Shown: in pieces, positions 14,691 to 23,588 of the stretch
Position numbering within the stretch: position 1 is the stretch's first letter
Layout of the letters: each line of letters opens with the position of its first letter
Notes under the pieces: model-generated
What the model was told of the DNA's origin: nothing
Database searches by the model: none
The model's input: the letters and a program-made list of their open reading frames with translations, nothing else
Source: Ruminococcus flavefaciens ND2009
GTDB lineage: Bacteria > Bacillota > Clostridia > Oscillospirales > Ruminococcaceae
Assembly (NCBI RefSeq): GCF_000621785.1
Contig: NZ_KK211346.1
Coordinates: 635,754-699,753 of the forward strand
DNA: 64,000 nt
Reading direction: 5' to 3'
Translations under genes and position numbers: made by a program

Positions 14691-16304
14691 ATGGCAAACA
14701 CTATTGTTCCGGCTATACTTCTCTCACTCGGACTCTGCGGCATGATAGGTTCACTGACATGGGTCATCAGACGCGGAAATAAAAATACTCTCACAAGGCT
14801 TTTCATAAGCTGTCAGGTATCGATAGTCCTGTGGCTCATATCCGAACTTCTCATACTTTTTTCATACACCCGAATGCAGTACTGGATAAGCTACTCTATA
14901 GGCAATATGGGTATAAGCTGCTTCGGTCCTCTGTGGTTCATGCTCTCTGCGGAATACTCCGATGCAGGACCAAGAGTGAAGAAAACGCTCCGTCTTCTCC
15001 CACTTATTACTATAGCAGCAATTATCCTGACATTCACTAATCCATGGCACCATCTGTACTATTCTGTCTTTGAAGCAGGTCACGTTGAATACGGTCCGAT
15101 GTTCTACGTTTTCCAGGTCATATATTATATATGTATAATCGCAGGTATAACTGTTATCTGCCTTAAACACACCAAACGCTCTGACCAGATCACCAAGCAG
15201 TCAATACTGCTGATACTGTCGGCAGCTATCCCCCTGGGTATCAATACACTTTCACTTGCAGGAATTTTCAAGTCAAAGGCTACTCTTACTCCCCTGTTCT
15301 TCGGTCTCTCAAGCCTGCTCATAATTATAGCTCTCGGAAGATACGGGCTTCTCAATATCAATAATATCGCTATCCGCGACACTATCAATAACATCAACAA
15401 TGGTGTAATGATATTCGATATAAACAACAATGTCTCCTATAAAAACAAATATGCAGATTCGATCCCCTTCCTTTCGGGGGTGACTGATACTCAGCAGTTC
15501 ATAAACACGCTCTCGGCTGCTTCAGGACAGACGGTGCCGGAGGATTTTTCCTCAGTTGAGATCAGAGTCGGTGACCAGTTCTACAACCTGAGACAGTCCT
15601 ACTGCGAAAACCAGAGAGGCAACAGAGTCGCAAGCATCATCACAGTCAGTAATGTTACAGAGTACCATGATCTGGCTTCCGCGGAAAAGAAGCTCAGCCT
15701 CGAACAGGAGCGCAACCGCATAGCTCAGGAAATGCACGACTCGGCAGGACATACCTTCACAATGATAAGCTCGCTGGCAAAAATGCTCAGGTTTGAAGCC
15801 GAAAAGGACTCCCCTGATGTCGCCTCCATGCTCGGCAATATAACCGAGATAGACGGTCTTTCACGAAGCGGCGTAACCCAGCTCCGCTGTACCATAAACA
15901 ATCTCAGGGATGACGAATTCATGACATCGGTCACCAAGGCTGTCCAGACCGTAATAACCGCTGTCCGCGGCGTAGAAACGGAGCTCTGCATACAGGGCGA
16001 CGAGGACGAAAGATACAGCTTCTGTATCAGGGAAATGTACGACAACTGCCGCGAGACTGTCACCAACGCTCTGAGATACTCAGAGGCGAGCCGTATAGAT
16101 ATTATCCTCAAATTTCTCGATGACCGCCTTGAGATGTATATTCTCGACAACGGAAAGGGCTGTAAGAAAATATCCGAGCACAACGGTCTCCGCGGCATAA
16201 GAGAACGCACAGAGGCTCTCGGCGGCACCGTCAGATTTTCCTCGGTAAAGGGAGAAGGCTTCAATACAATGATAAAAATTCCGATAAAAGAGGTGCAGAA
16301 ATGA
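14691..16304 (+). CDS. Sensor histidine kinase, 7TM input, HisKA_3 (NarL-partner) type
   Basis: This 537-aa kinase begins with seven hydrophobic helices (about residues 5-225), matching the HisKA_7TM input module, then a PAS-like linker (about 235-325). The dimerisation/phosphoacceptor segment EQERNRIAQEMHDSAGHT has the phosphorylated His at about residue 349, in the HisKA_3 style of DesK/LiaS/NarX kinases. A GHKL ATPase follows, with the N box (YDNCRETVTNALRYS) and the G box (DNGKGC). AAGGAGGTG precedes the ATG at 14691. The gene overlaps the response regulator by 4 bases (ATGA), so they are translationally coupled. The signal sensed is unknown. Confidence 0.9.
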   Translation: MANTIVPAILLSLGLCGMIGSLTWVIRRGNKNTLTRLFISCQVSIVLWLISELLILFSYTRMQYWISYSIGNMGISCFGPLWFMLSAEYSDAGPRVKKTLRLLPLITIAAIILTFTNPWHHLYYSVFEAGHVEYGPMFYVFQVIYYICIIAGITVICLKHTKRSDQITKQSILLILSAAIPLGINTLSLAGIFKSKATLTPLFFGLSSLLIIIALGRYGLLNINNIAIRDTINNINNGVMIFDINNNVSYKNKYADSIPFLSGVTDTQQFINTLSAASGQTVPEDFSSVEIRVGDQFYNLRQSYCENQRGNRVASIITVSNVTEYHDLASAEKKLSLEQERNRIAQEMHDSAGHTFTMISSLAKMLRFEAEKDSPDVASMLGNITEIDGLSRSGVTQLRCTINNLRDDEFMTSVTKAVQTVITAVRGVETELCIQGDEDERYSFCIREMYDNCRETVTNALRYSEASRIDIILKFLDDRLEMYILDNGKGCKKISEHNGLRGIRERTEALGGTVRFSSVKGEGFNTMIKIPIKEVQK

Positions 16305-16927
16305 TCAATATTATACTTGCCGATGACGTTCAGATACTCCGCGCAGGTCTGAAGGCTGTGCTTGCAGGCGACAGCGAGCTGAATGTTGTGGGAGAGGCTT
16401 CAAACGGAAAGGAAGCCTATGAGATGAGCATAAGACTAAAGCCCGATGTGGTCCTCATGGATATGCGTATGCCCGACTATGACGGGGGCTACGGCACAAG
16501 AAAGATAAAGGACACCCTCCCCGATGTAAAGGTGCTGGTGCTCACTACTTTTGATGACAAGGAGACCGTTGACAAAGCAATTGCCAGCGGCGCTGACGGC
16601 TATATCCTCAAGGAAATGGACAACGATAAGATAATCAACTCCATAAAGGCTGTGGCAGGCGGTATAAACGTATTCTGCGACAACATCTTCCGCTCCATAA
16701 AAAAAGATGTTTATGTTCAGCAGGATGCTAAAAACTTTGACCTCACCGACCGTGAGATAGACTTTTTAAGGCTCATATGCGACGGTGCCGACAATAAGGA
16801 GATAGCTTCCAAGCTTTTCCTTGCCGAAGGTACCGTAAGGAACGGAATCTCACGCCTTCTGGAAAAACTTGGACTTAAAGACCGTACTCAGCTTGCAGTC
16901 TTCGCCATAAAGAACAACATAATTTAA
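16301..16927 (+). CDS. LuxR/NarL-family response regulator
   Basis: 208 aa, with a receiver domain followed by a C-terminal LuxR-type helix-turn-helix. In the receiver, acidic residues ADD are at 7-9, the phosphoacceptor is Asp54 in LMDMRMP, and Lys lies in the ILKEMD block. The HTH region reads LTDREIDFLRLICDGADNKEIA, then GTVRNGISRLLEKLG. It is the partner of the upstream kinase and overlaps it by 4 bases. The two-gene operon ends in a terminator, and no target gene is obvious beside it, although the neighbouring large membrane protein or the ThrE-like exporter could be regulated. Confidence 0.92.
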   Translation: MINIILADDVQILRAGLKAVLAGDSELNVVGEASNGKEAYEMSIRLKPDVVLMDMRMPDYDGGYGTRKIKDTLPDVKVLVLTTFDDKETVDKAIASGADGYILKEMDNDKIINSIKAVAGGINVFCDNIFRSIKKDVYVQQDAKNFDLTDREIDFLRLICDGADNKEIASKLFLAEGTVRNGISRLLEKLGLKDRTQLAVFAIKNNII

Positions 16928-16931
16928 ACAA

Positions 16932-16962
16932 AAAACGGAGCTTTCAGGGCTCCGTTTTTTTA
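16932..16962 (+). terminator. Terminator of the two-component operon
   Basis: AAAACGGAGC and GCTCCGTTTT flank a short loop, followed by a T run. Confidence 0.9.
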
Positions 16963-16972
16963 TGTGACAGTG

Positions 16973-17001
16973 TTGCATTTCATCGCTAAAGGTGGTATAA
17001 T
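16973..17001 (+). promoter_or_regulatory. Promoter of the ThrE-like exporter operon
   Basis: TTGCAT (16973-16978), a 17-bp spacer and TATAAT (16996-17001) lie about 36 bp before the start codon. Confidence 0.75.
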
Positions 17002-17036
17002 ACACATTGGTCCAACTAATTAAAAAGGAGTGCTTT

Positions 17037-18359
17037 ATGAGTAAATTCAGAAAACAGCATATGTCAATAGACTGGCATGAGATAGTTGACAGCGAAAGCA
17101 TGGAGCCTGCTATAAACGCCTCTCTCAAGGAAAAGGCGACTCTTGTGGGCAGAATAGGACTGATGATGCTATCTGTGGGCACCGCCGCCTGGCGTGTAAG
17201 AGCTTCTATGAACAAGCTTGCCCGAGCATTGGATATAACCTGCAATGCGGACATAGGTCTGCTGTCAATAGAATATACCTGTATCGGCAACGGTGAGACC
17301 TACACCAACGCCATTTCACTGAACAATACGGGCGTCAACACCGACAAGCTGAACGAGCTTGAAAACTTCGCCGACGGTTTCGCTGAGCGCGCAGGTAAAT
17401 ACTCCGTTCAGCAATTCCACATGATACTGGATAAATTCCAGGATATGAAGGGCAACTACAAGGCATGGAACCTGGGACTGGCTTCTGCTCTCGCCTGCTG
17501 CGCCTTCACCTTCCTTCTCGGCGGTGGTATCGTTGAGATGATATGTGCCTTCTTCGGTGCAGGCATCGGAAACTTCGTACGCAAGAAAATGCTTGAAAAA
17601 CAGATAACCCTCTTTGCCAATGTGGCTGTGGGAGTTGCCTCTGCCTGCTGTACTTATGTGCTGTTCATCAAGCTGGCAGAGCTGATGCTGAATGTCTCCG
17701 ATATACATCAGGCAGGATATATCTGCTCGATGCTGTTCGTTATTCCGGGATTTCCGCTCATTACAGGCGGTATGGACCTGGCAAAGCTGGATCTCCGCTC
17801 CGGAATAGAACGAGTCACCTATGCCCTGCTCATAATCCTTGTGGCTACGCTGACGGGCTGGGTAACTGCACTGATATTCAACTTTCACCCACAGGACTTT
17901 GAATCCTATCAGCTTGATCCCCTGCTCCGCTTCGCAATAACGATGATAACCAGCTTCTGCGGTGTTTACGGCTTCTCACTTATGTTCAACAGCACCCGTA
18001 AAATGGCAGCAACAGCAGGTCTTATCGGTATGATAGCCAATACGCTCCGCCTTGAGCTTATCGACATGGCAGAGATACACGTTGGTCTTGCCGCTTTCAT
18101 AGGTGCCCTTACAGCAGGTCTCCTTGCTTCAGCTATACACCACTGGATAGGCTACCCGAGAATAACACTGACAGTTCCTTCTATCGTTATTATGGTGCCG
18201 GGAATGTTCATGTACAAGGGAATTTACTATATCGCTCTCAATGATATTGCAACAGGCGGACTCTGGCTCACAAAGGCAGTCCTTATCGTTGCCGCCCTTC
18301 CTCTGGGACTTATATTCGCAAGGATAATCACTGACAAGAACTTCCGCAAAAGCAGCTGA
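17037..18359 (+). CDS. Threonine/serine exporter family protein (ThrE-like)
   Basis: 440 aa. The N-terminal soluble part (about residues 15-140) carries the RIGLMMLSVGTAAWRVRASMNKLARAL pattern of the ThrE/DUF1212 domain (PF06738). About ten membrane helices follow, covering the ThrE_2 (PF12821) half, in one chain rather than the split YjjP/YjjB arrangement. Family members export threonine, serine or succinate. AAAGGAG lies 6 bases before the ATG at 17037. A lipoprotein gene follows after 15 bases, so the two are likely co-transcribed. Confidence 0.85.
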   Translation: MSKFRKQHMSIDWHEIVDSESMEPAINASLKEKATLVGRIGLMMLSVGTAAWRVRASMNKLARALDITCNADIGLLSIEYTCIGNGETYTNAISLNNTGVNTDKLNELENFADGFAERAGKYSVQQFHMILDKFQDMKGNYKAWNLGLASALACCAFTFLLGGGIVEMICAFFGAGIGNFVRKKMLEKQITLFANVAVGVASACCTYVLFIKLAELMLNVSDIHQAGYICSMLFVIPGFPLITGGMDLAKLDLRSGIERVTYALLIILVATLTGWVTALIFNFHPQDFESYQLDPLLRFAITMITSFCGVYGFSLMFNSTRKMAATAGLIGMIANTLRLELIDMAEIHVGLAAFIGALTAGLLASAIHHWIGYPRITLTVPSIVIMVPGMFMYKGIYYIALNDIATGGLWLTKAVLIVAALPLGLIFARIITDKNFRKSS

Positions 18360-18374
18360 TATGGAGGGTAACTC

Positions 18375-18986
18375 ATGAAAAGACAGCTTGTCCTTTTGTC
18401 AGTCGCTGTGATGTGCGTTTTGTCAGGCTGTAACAAGGTGACCTTCACCGAGAATACCGCAGCTGTGACTACAGAGGCTGTGACCGTACCGACCACCGAA
18501 GCCGAAACGACAACAGCAGTACCAACAACAGCCGCTCCGACCGATGCAACCGAGACCGTAACGGATTATGCTGCATATGATACCTCTCTCCTCAGCTCTC
18601 CCGAGGATATTGGTCTTCACGATACCGACGGAGATGGTGTGAATTACATTTTCAGCTACGGCGGAGAGGAATTCTGTGCCCTGTGCGAGCCTGAAAACTG
18701 GCATATTACCGACTCCTGCAAGATAGTCGATGAAGATGACATACTCATGATATGTCAGGCGCTTATCGCTGTTCACCCTATACACAGCGCAGATATGCAG
18801 AGCTACAGGACTGCCGAGGATATGGCATTTGAGTGGCATCAGCATAACCTCGCTTACAGCTTGCTCCCTGACGGCTCTGAATGGAAAAGCAATGCCAGAG
18901 ATGTTGACCTTGATTCTAAGGACGAGGGCAAGGGATTGCTTGACTTCCTCATGGACAGACTGGACAGCAATGAACAAACCGAATAA
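18375..18986 (+). CDS. Small secreted lipoprotein of unknown function
   Basis: 203 aa. The signal peptide ends in the lipobox LSGC, so the mature protein should start at Cys19 and be lipid-anchored outside the membrane. A Thr/Ala/Glu-rich linker (about 25-65) tethers a small acidic globular domain with DTDGDG and several Trp/Cys residues. I recognise no family. GGAGGG precedes the start. The gene is 15 bases downstream of the ThrE-like exporter and probably shares its mRNA. The C-terminal domain is predicted to fold on its own; the role is unknown. Confidence 0.75.
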   Translation: MKRQLVLLSVAVMCVLSGCNKVTFTENTAAVTTEAVTVPTTEAETTTAVPTTAAPTDATETVTDYAAYDTSLLSSPEDIGLHDTDGDGVNYIFSYGGEEFCALCEPENWHITDSCKIVDEDDILMICQALIAVHPIHSADMQSYRTAEDMAFEWHQHNLAYSLLPDGSEWKSNARDVDLDSKDEGKGLLDFLMDRLDSNEQTE

Positions 18987-18989
18987 CAT

Positions 18990-19020
18990 GAAAAAGCCGC
19001 AGTTTTATCTGCGGCTTTTG
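18990..19020. terminator. Bidirectional terminator between lipoprotein gene and ABC permease gene
   Basis: AAAAAGCCGCAG and CTGCGGCTTTT form a stem with T runs on both strands between convergent genes. Confidence 0.85.
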
Positions 19021-19026
19021 TTTATA

Positions 19027-21789
19027 TCAAAGGTTTTCGTTTTTAAGTGCATCTATGGGGTTATCCTTCTTTATTTTGCTCATGGAGAACATCATAGTGG
19101 AGAACACCACAAGGAATACGCTGAGTACTGCAACTGCAACTGCTACCCACGGAACAAAGAAGGATGTGTCTATACCTTCATTGATAGAGAGATAGATGAG
19201 ATAGGTCACGCCCACTGATACGGGAAGTCCGTACAGAAGTGCCTTTGTTCCGTAAAGCAGGCACTCGTAGTTCAGCATTCTTCTCATGCCCTTTGCTGTC
19301 ATTCCCACGGATTTCAGCATTGCGAACTCTCTGCGGCGGAGATTGATATTGGTGGTTATGGTATTGAATACATTTGCTGCGGCGATAAGTGAAATAAGTA
19401 CGATAAATCCGTATGCGAATACTTTGATGATGACTATCATGCTGCGCTCTGACTCAATGCTCTCTGCGTAGTTCCAGAACTCTCCGTCGGGAATTCCGTT
19501 TTCCTTGAGTGTAGTTTTCAGTGCCTCATAGCCTGCCTTGGTATCGTCGGCATTTATAGCATATTCATACGAGTACATATCATTAGTATAATCTCCGAGG
19601 ATCTCTTTTCTGAGACTGTATGGGTATATCACGGACACTCCATATGAGCTTACAAAATAAGGACGCTTATCCGTTACCTTTCCTATATGCATTGTAATAT
19701 CTTCAAGGCACTCATCATATGGGACGTACTTTTTGTCAAGCTCATCCTCAATGTTTACATATATTGCGCTGTCTATATAATCACCACTATAATAATATCC
19801 TTCTATTTTCTTGTTTTTCAGGAGCGTTATGTCGAAATCATCTTTATTGAATACCTTTGTCCGCTCCATCCTTCCGCTCTTTTCATTAAAGAGAAGAGTA
19901 TTGTCAACAAGTATTCCGAGGGGATGATCTTTATTCATGAACTCGCTTTCAGATAATCCTTCGCTTTTAAGAAGCTGTCTGAAAGTATCATCATCAACAT
20001 AATAAAAATGCTGATCAATTAATCTGAATCCGTCATGATCAATTTGTTCATTTGTCTCGTCATACATACCACCATTTTTTTTGGTATAATCCTCTTGTAT
20101 ATTACTTTCATCAGTATACACTCTGAAGCCATAATCACTTAAATAGAAAGCTGAGTCGGTAATATGCTCGGTATTTTTAATACAGTGGAGTATCTCAAGA
20201 GGATCATCAGATGCGTCCTCAACGCCATCGGGCTCATATACATTAAGAATATAGTCCATTCCGAAAGAATTATTTGCGTCCTTTATTGCATCTACAAGAT
20301 ATGCCGTGAAGGAGTATGCCGAAATAAAGAGCACTATGCTCAGGAAAAGACTGATAATGGTCGCACGGTACTTCTTCTTGCTTCTCTTGAAATACTTGTG
20401 TGCAAGCACACCGGATACGCCAAAAAGCTTCTGGATTATCTTGGGAGTCTTTATGTGCTTCTTCTGCTTTATGTCCTTGCTCTGGCGGATAGCTTCTACT
20501 GCTGTTATCCTTGTGGCTCTGATAGATGGAATCCATGCAGAGATCATTATGGTCACAAATGCGATAACACAGGCTGCTGCGATAGCTATGGGCGATATAC
20601 AGATACGCATTGGCTCGGGATAATGGTCTCCCACAAATGCAGAGAACCTGCTTCCGATTGCAAGGAAGGTCACCCACATACCCACTATTCCAAGAATTAT
20701 ACCCAGAGGGATACCGATAGCACCAAGGGAGATCGCTTCAAAGCGTACCATCTTACGGAGCTGCTTCTTGGTGGCTCCTATGGAGGAGAGAAGTCCGAAC
20801 TGCCTCGTCCTGTCGGCTACTGAGATAGCAAACGCATTGTATATCAGCATTATGGAGCCGAACATGATGAGCCCGATAACTACGGCAGCAAGTCCGTATA
20901 TCATGCTGTAGAAAGTCTTGTACCTTGATACACCGCTGAACATGAGAAGGTCGGAATGAGTCCTGCCCTCAAGATGATTTTCCTTCATGAAGTCATAGAT
21001 ATCCTTCATGTTGTTCATGCGGTAGTATACTGTGAACATAGTATCATCGGTGTACTCATCGGGAACTGTCAGTGCGGTATAGCCTGCACAGTATATGTCC
21101 TCAAAATCAGGGCGCTCATAAAAACCGACAACCGTATATTCTCTGGTCTCTCTTACATCGAGTTTTTCTACCGAGATCGCGTCGCCGTCCTCATCATCAA
21201 ATCCCTGAAAAGGATTTTCCTGTGTAAGGATAATATTGCTTACAGCCTCATCGGGAATGTCTATATATTCGGGAATATCCGCAATTCCCTTGACTTTCTC
21301 GGGAGCAGGCTTTCTGTCGCCTATTTCGAGAGTGAGCTTGTCGCCCTCATGGAGCTCCACTTCACCGTTTGCGCTGAGATGTTCGGGAAGAAGTATCTCG
21401 CTGCTGTTCTCGGGCATACGTCCCGAGATCATGTGTATGGGGATTATTCCCGTCTCGTCTTCCTCATAACCCGAGATGTAGAGATAGGGCTTGTAGCTGT
21501 TAGTGCTGTCGATCTCAGCGTAACCGATATAGCTCAGGACTCCTGTGTCCTTGACCTTGTCGGAGCCTTCTATTATGTCGTATGTAGCCTTGTCTGTATA
21601 CTGTTCAAGTCCGTGCCACTTTCCTTCGGTGTATTCGTAATACCCGATAGCAAAGTTCCTTGCAGAGGCAAAAGATGTAGTAACAGCACATATAAGCGCC
21701 GTGGAAAGCATGATACCTATTATAGTTACGATAGTACGCGCTTTGTTCTTCTTCAGAGACTGGAGCGTTACCTTGTTGAAGATCTTCAT
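19027..21789 (-). CDS. ABC transporter permease, FtsX/MacB type, with two FtsX domains
   Basis: 920 aa. A membrane helix at residues 18-40 is followed by a large extracytoplasmic domain (about 45-295), an FtsX core with three helices (about 300-430), another helix near 485, a second large extracytoplasmic domain (about 510-770), and a final FtsX core (about 785-910). This duplicated layout is typical of permeases that move antimicrobial peptides or lipoproteins, with the exporter working from the outer face (mechanotransmission). Its ATG overlaps the stop codon of the ATPase gene by 4 bases (ATGA). The neighbouring sensor and regulator suggest a resistance or envelope-stress role. Confidence 0.9.
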   Translation of the reverse strand: MKIFNKVTLQSLKKNKARTIVTIIGIMLSTALICAVTTSFASARNFAIGYYEYTEGKWHGLEQYTDKATYDIIEGSDKVKDTGVLSYIGYAEIDSTNSYKPYLYISGYEEDETGIIPIHMISGRMPENSSEILLPEHLSANGEVELHEGDKLTLEIGDRKPAPEKVKGIADIPEYIDIPDEAVSNIILTQENPFQGFDDEDGDAISVEKLDVRETREYTVVGFYERPDFEDIYCAGYTALTVPDEYTDDTMFTVYYRMNNMKDIYDFMKENHLEGRTHSDLLMFSGVSRYKTFYSMIYGLAAVVIGLIMFGSIMLIYNAFAISVADRTRQFGLLSSIGATKKQLRKMVRFEAISLGAIGIPLGIILGIVGMWVTFLAIGSRFSAFVGDHYPEPMRICISPIAIAAACVIAFVTIMISAWIPSIRATRITAVEAIRQSKDIKQKKHIKTPKIIQKLFGVSGVLAHKYFKRSKKKYRATIISLFLSIVLFISAYSFTAYLVDAIKDANNSFGMDYILNVYEPDGVEDASDDPLEILHCIKNTEHITDSAFYLSDYGFRVYTDESNIQEDYTKKNGGMYDETNEQIDHDGFRLIDQHFYYVDDDTFRQLLKSEGLSESEFMNKDHPLGILVDNTLLFNEKSGRMERTKVFNKDDFDITLLKNKKIEGYYYSGDYIDSAIYVNIEDELDKKYVPYDECLEDITMHIGKVTDKRPYFVSSYGVSVIYPYSLRKEILGDYTNDMYSYEYAINADDTKAGYEALKTTLKENGIPDGEFWNYAESIESERSMIVIIKVFAYGFIVLISLIAAANVFNTITTNINLRRREFAMLKSVGMTAKGMRRMLNYECLLYGTKALLYGLPVSVGVTYLIYLSINEGIDTSFFVPWVAVAVAVLSVFLVVFSTMMFSMSKIKKDNPIDALKNENL

Positions 21790-22469
21790 TTGCGGATCAC
21801 CTCGTCGCGTGTTATCCTGCCGTCCTCTATGGCAAGGATACGGTCAGCCTGAAGGGCGATGTTCTCGTCATGGGTGATGATGATAAGTGTCTGGTTATAC
21901 TTCTTGTTTGATGTCTTCAGCAGGTCTACGATCTCCTTGCTGTTCTTGCTGTCAAGATTTCCTGTAGGCTCGTCTGCGAGGACTACCGCAGGAGCGTTCA
22001 TCAGCGCTCTGCCTATGGAAACTCTCTGCTGCTGACCGCCCGAGAGCTGATTGGGAAGATGGTCTTCGCGGCCCTTGAGCTTTAATATGTCAAGAAGCTC
22101 GTTCAGCCTCTCCTCATTTACCTTCTGACCGTCCATGAGTACAGGAAGGGTGATGTTTTCGGTGACATTGAGCACCGGGATAAGGTTGTAGAACTGATAG
22201 ATGAGTCCCACCTGTCTGCGGCGGAAGATAGCAAGCTGTTCATCGTTCTGGGCATAGACGTCGCTGCCGTCCATGAACACCTTTCCGGAGGTGGGCTTGT
22301 CAACTCCTCCGAGGATATGGAGCAGTGTGGACTTTCCCGAACCCGAAGGACCGATTATCGCAACAAATTCTCCTTTATTCACTGAAAAGCTAACATTGTC
22401 AAGAGCGCGGACCTGGTTTTCACCGCTGCCGTATGTCTTGCAAAGATTTTCGACTCTTAATATTTCCAT
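21786..22469 (-). CDS. ABC transporter ATP-binding protein (MacB/LolD type)
   Basis: 227 aa with Walker A GPSGSGKS, Q-loop, signature LSGGQQQRVSIGRA and Walker B VVLADEPTGNLDS, followed by the H-loop His in ITHDE. This subfamily pairs with FtsX-type permeases, and its partner overlaps it by 4 bases. I chose the ATG at 22469, with AGGAAG upstream; an earlier in-frame start at 22511 lies inside the promoter region. It is separated from the upstream kinase gene by a terminator, so it has its own, probably regulated, promoter region at about 22480-22560. Confidence 0.93.
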   Translation of the reverse strand: MEILRVENLCKTYGSGENQVRALDNVSFSVNKGEFVAIIGPSGSGKSTLLHILGGVDKPTSGKVFMDGSDVYAQNDEQLAIFRRRQVGLIYQFYNLIPVLNVTENITLPVLMDGQKVNEERLNELLDILKLKGREDHLPNQLSGGQQQRVSIGRALMNAPAVVLADEPTGNLDSKNSKEIVDLLKTSNKKYNQTLIIITHDENIALQADRILAIEDGRITRDEVIRK

Positions 22470-22527
22470 GAGTGTAACTTCCTTTCTGAGTTTATGTGTA
22501 TATCTTACCACGTCAATATGACACAGC

Positions 22528-22556
22528 GGTGACTTAAAAATAACAAATCTGTCACC
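22528..22556. promoter_or_regulatory. Possible operator upstream of the ABC exporter
   Basis: GGTGAC, 17 bases, then GTCACC forms a perfect interrupted inverted repeat. Just downstream on the minus strand is a TTGACG box (22516-22511) that could be a -35. The adjacent OmpR-family regulator is a candidate binder; this is inference. Confidence 0.4.
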
Positions 22557-22559
22557 AAA

Positions 22560-22585
22560 GAAAAAGGCAGGTAATACCTGCCTTA
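22560..22585 (-). terminator. Terminator after the intramembrane-sensing kinase gene
   Basis: On the minus strand AAGGCAGGTA and TACCTGCCTT pair closely and are followed by a T-rich tail. It separates the two-component genes from the ABC genes. Confidence 0.8.
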
Positions 22586-23587
22586 TACTGTACTTTCATA
22601 AATCCTTATAGTGAACATGGCACCGCCGCCGGGAGCATTTTCCGCTTTTATGGTACCATTCTGCTCTGTAACTATCATTCTCGCAAGTGCCAGACCAATT
22701 CCGAATCCGCCCTTGTCGCCCGAGGCTCTGCCCTTATAGAACCTCTCAAAGATGTGAGGCAGGTCATCGTCTGAGATACCGCTGCCGCTGTCGGTTATTA
22801 TTATCTCGGAATAAAGGGGATTACAGTTTCCGCTTACGGTTATAGTGCCGCCGTCGGGAGTGTGCTCCATGCAGTTCTTGACTATATTACCGATAGCCTC
22901 ACAGGTCCAGGAAATGTCACAGTCAAGCTCACCTTCGGCTGTAACGCCGAGCTCCTGACCGCGAAGCTCAATAGGTACACGTACAGGCATACACGCCTTG
23001 TCAAGAAGCTCCTGCATGGTCACCTTTTCCTTGTGGAATTTTATAGTGCCAGCATCAAGCTTTGACATTTTCAGCAGTGCGGTTATGAGCCAGTCTATAC
23101 GCGAGAGAAGCCCGTAGAGCTTGTGAATGGTCTGCTCTCGCTTCTCCTCAGACATCTCCGGATCTGAGATCATGGATACAAGTATATTTATAGAGGTGAG
23201 CGGAGTCCTTATCTGGTGGGAGATGTCGGCAAGAAGGTCGGCAAGATAGACCTTGTCCTGCATGAGTCCCGACTGCTGCTCGCGGAGACGGATAGTCATC
23301 TTGTAGACCTCGCTCTGGAGCACTCCGATATCACCCTCGGAATAATTCTCGATACTGATGTTTTCCTCGCCGTGGAGTATCCTGTCTATATCGGTTGAAA
23401 GCTTTGTTATCCTCCTGTAGCGCAGAAAGGCTGAAACGAGATAGACGGCTATGAATGCACTGCCAAACAAGATCACGGGTATTAACAGCTTCCTGTCATA
23501 GAACAATGCGGCGATAAGTGCGGCTGCTGTTATGGCAGCCATTACGGCTGCGGTTCGCTTTATCTCGGTATTTCGCAAAAACTTCAT
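22583..23587 (-). CDS. Intramembrane-sensing histidine kinase (BceS-like)
   Basis: 334 aa. Two membrane helices at about residues 12-29 and 33-56 are joined by only a few residues, so there is no real extracellular sensor. This is the mark of intramembrane-sensing kinases, which usually read the state of a linked ABC transporter. A HAMP-like stretch is followed by the HisKA segment DISHQIRTPLTSI with the phosphorylated His124, then a HATPase with N box (GNIVKNCMEHT), G1 (DSGSGI), F and G2 (GGFGIGLALAR) boxes. It starts one base after the regulator's stop. In Bce-type modules the kinase and exporter form one complex, which fits the ABC genes next door. Confidence 0.9.
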   Translation of the reverse strand: MKFLRNTEIKRTAAVMAAITAAALIAALFYDRKLLIPVILFGSAFIAVYLVSAFLRYRRITKLSTDIDRILHGEENISIENYSEGDIGVLQSEVYKMTIRLREQQSGLMQDKVYLADLLADISHQIRTPLTSINILVSMISDPEMSEEKREQTIHKLYGLLSRIDWLITALLKMSKLDAGTIKFHKEKVTMQELLDKACMPVRVPIELRGQELGVTAEGELDCDISWTCEAIGNIVKNCMEHTPDGGTITVSGNCNPLYSEIIITDSGSGISDDDLPHIFERFYKGRASGDKGGFGIGLALARMIVTEQNGTIKAENAPGGGAMFTIRIYESTV

Positions 23588-23588
23588 A

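Noticed and set aside
20956..21852. 298-aa plus-strand ORF over the ABC permease
   Set aside because: It has no domain features and no ribosome site, and it lies opposite a well-supported FtsX-type permease.
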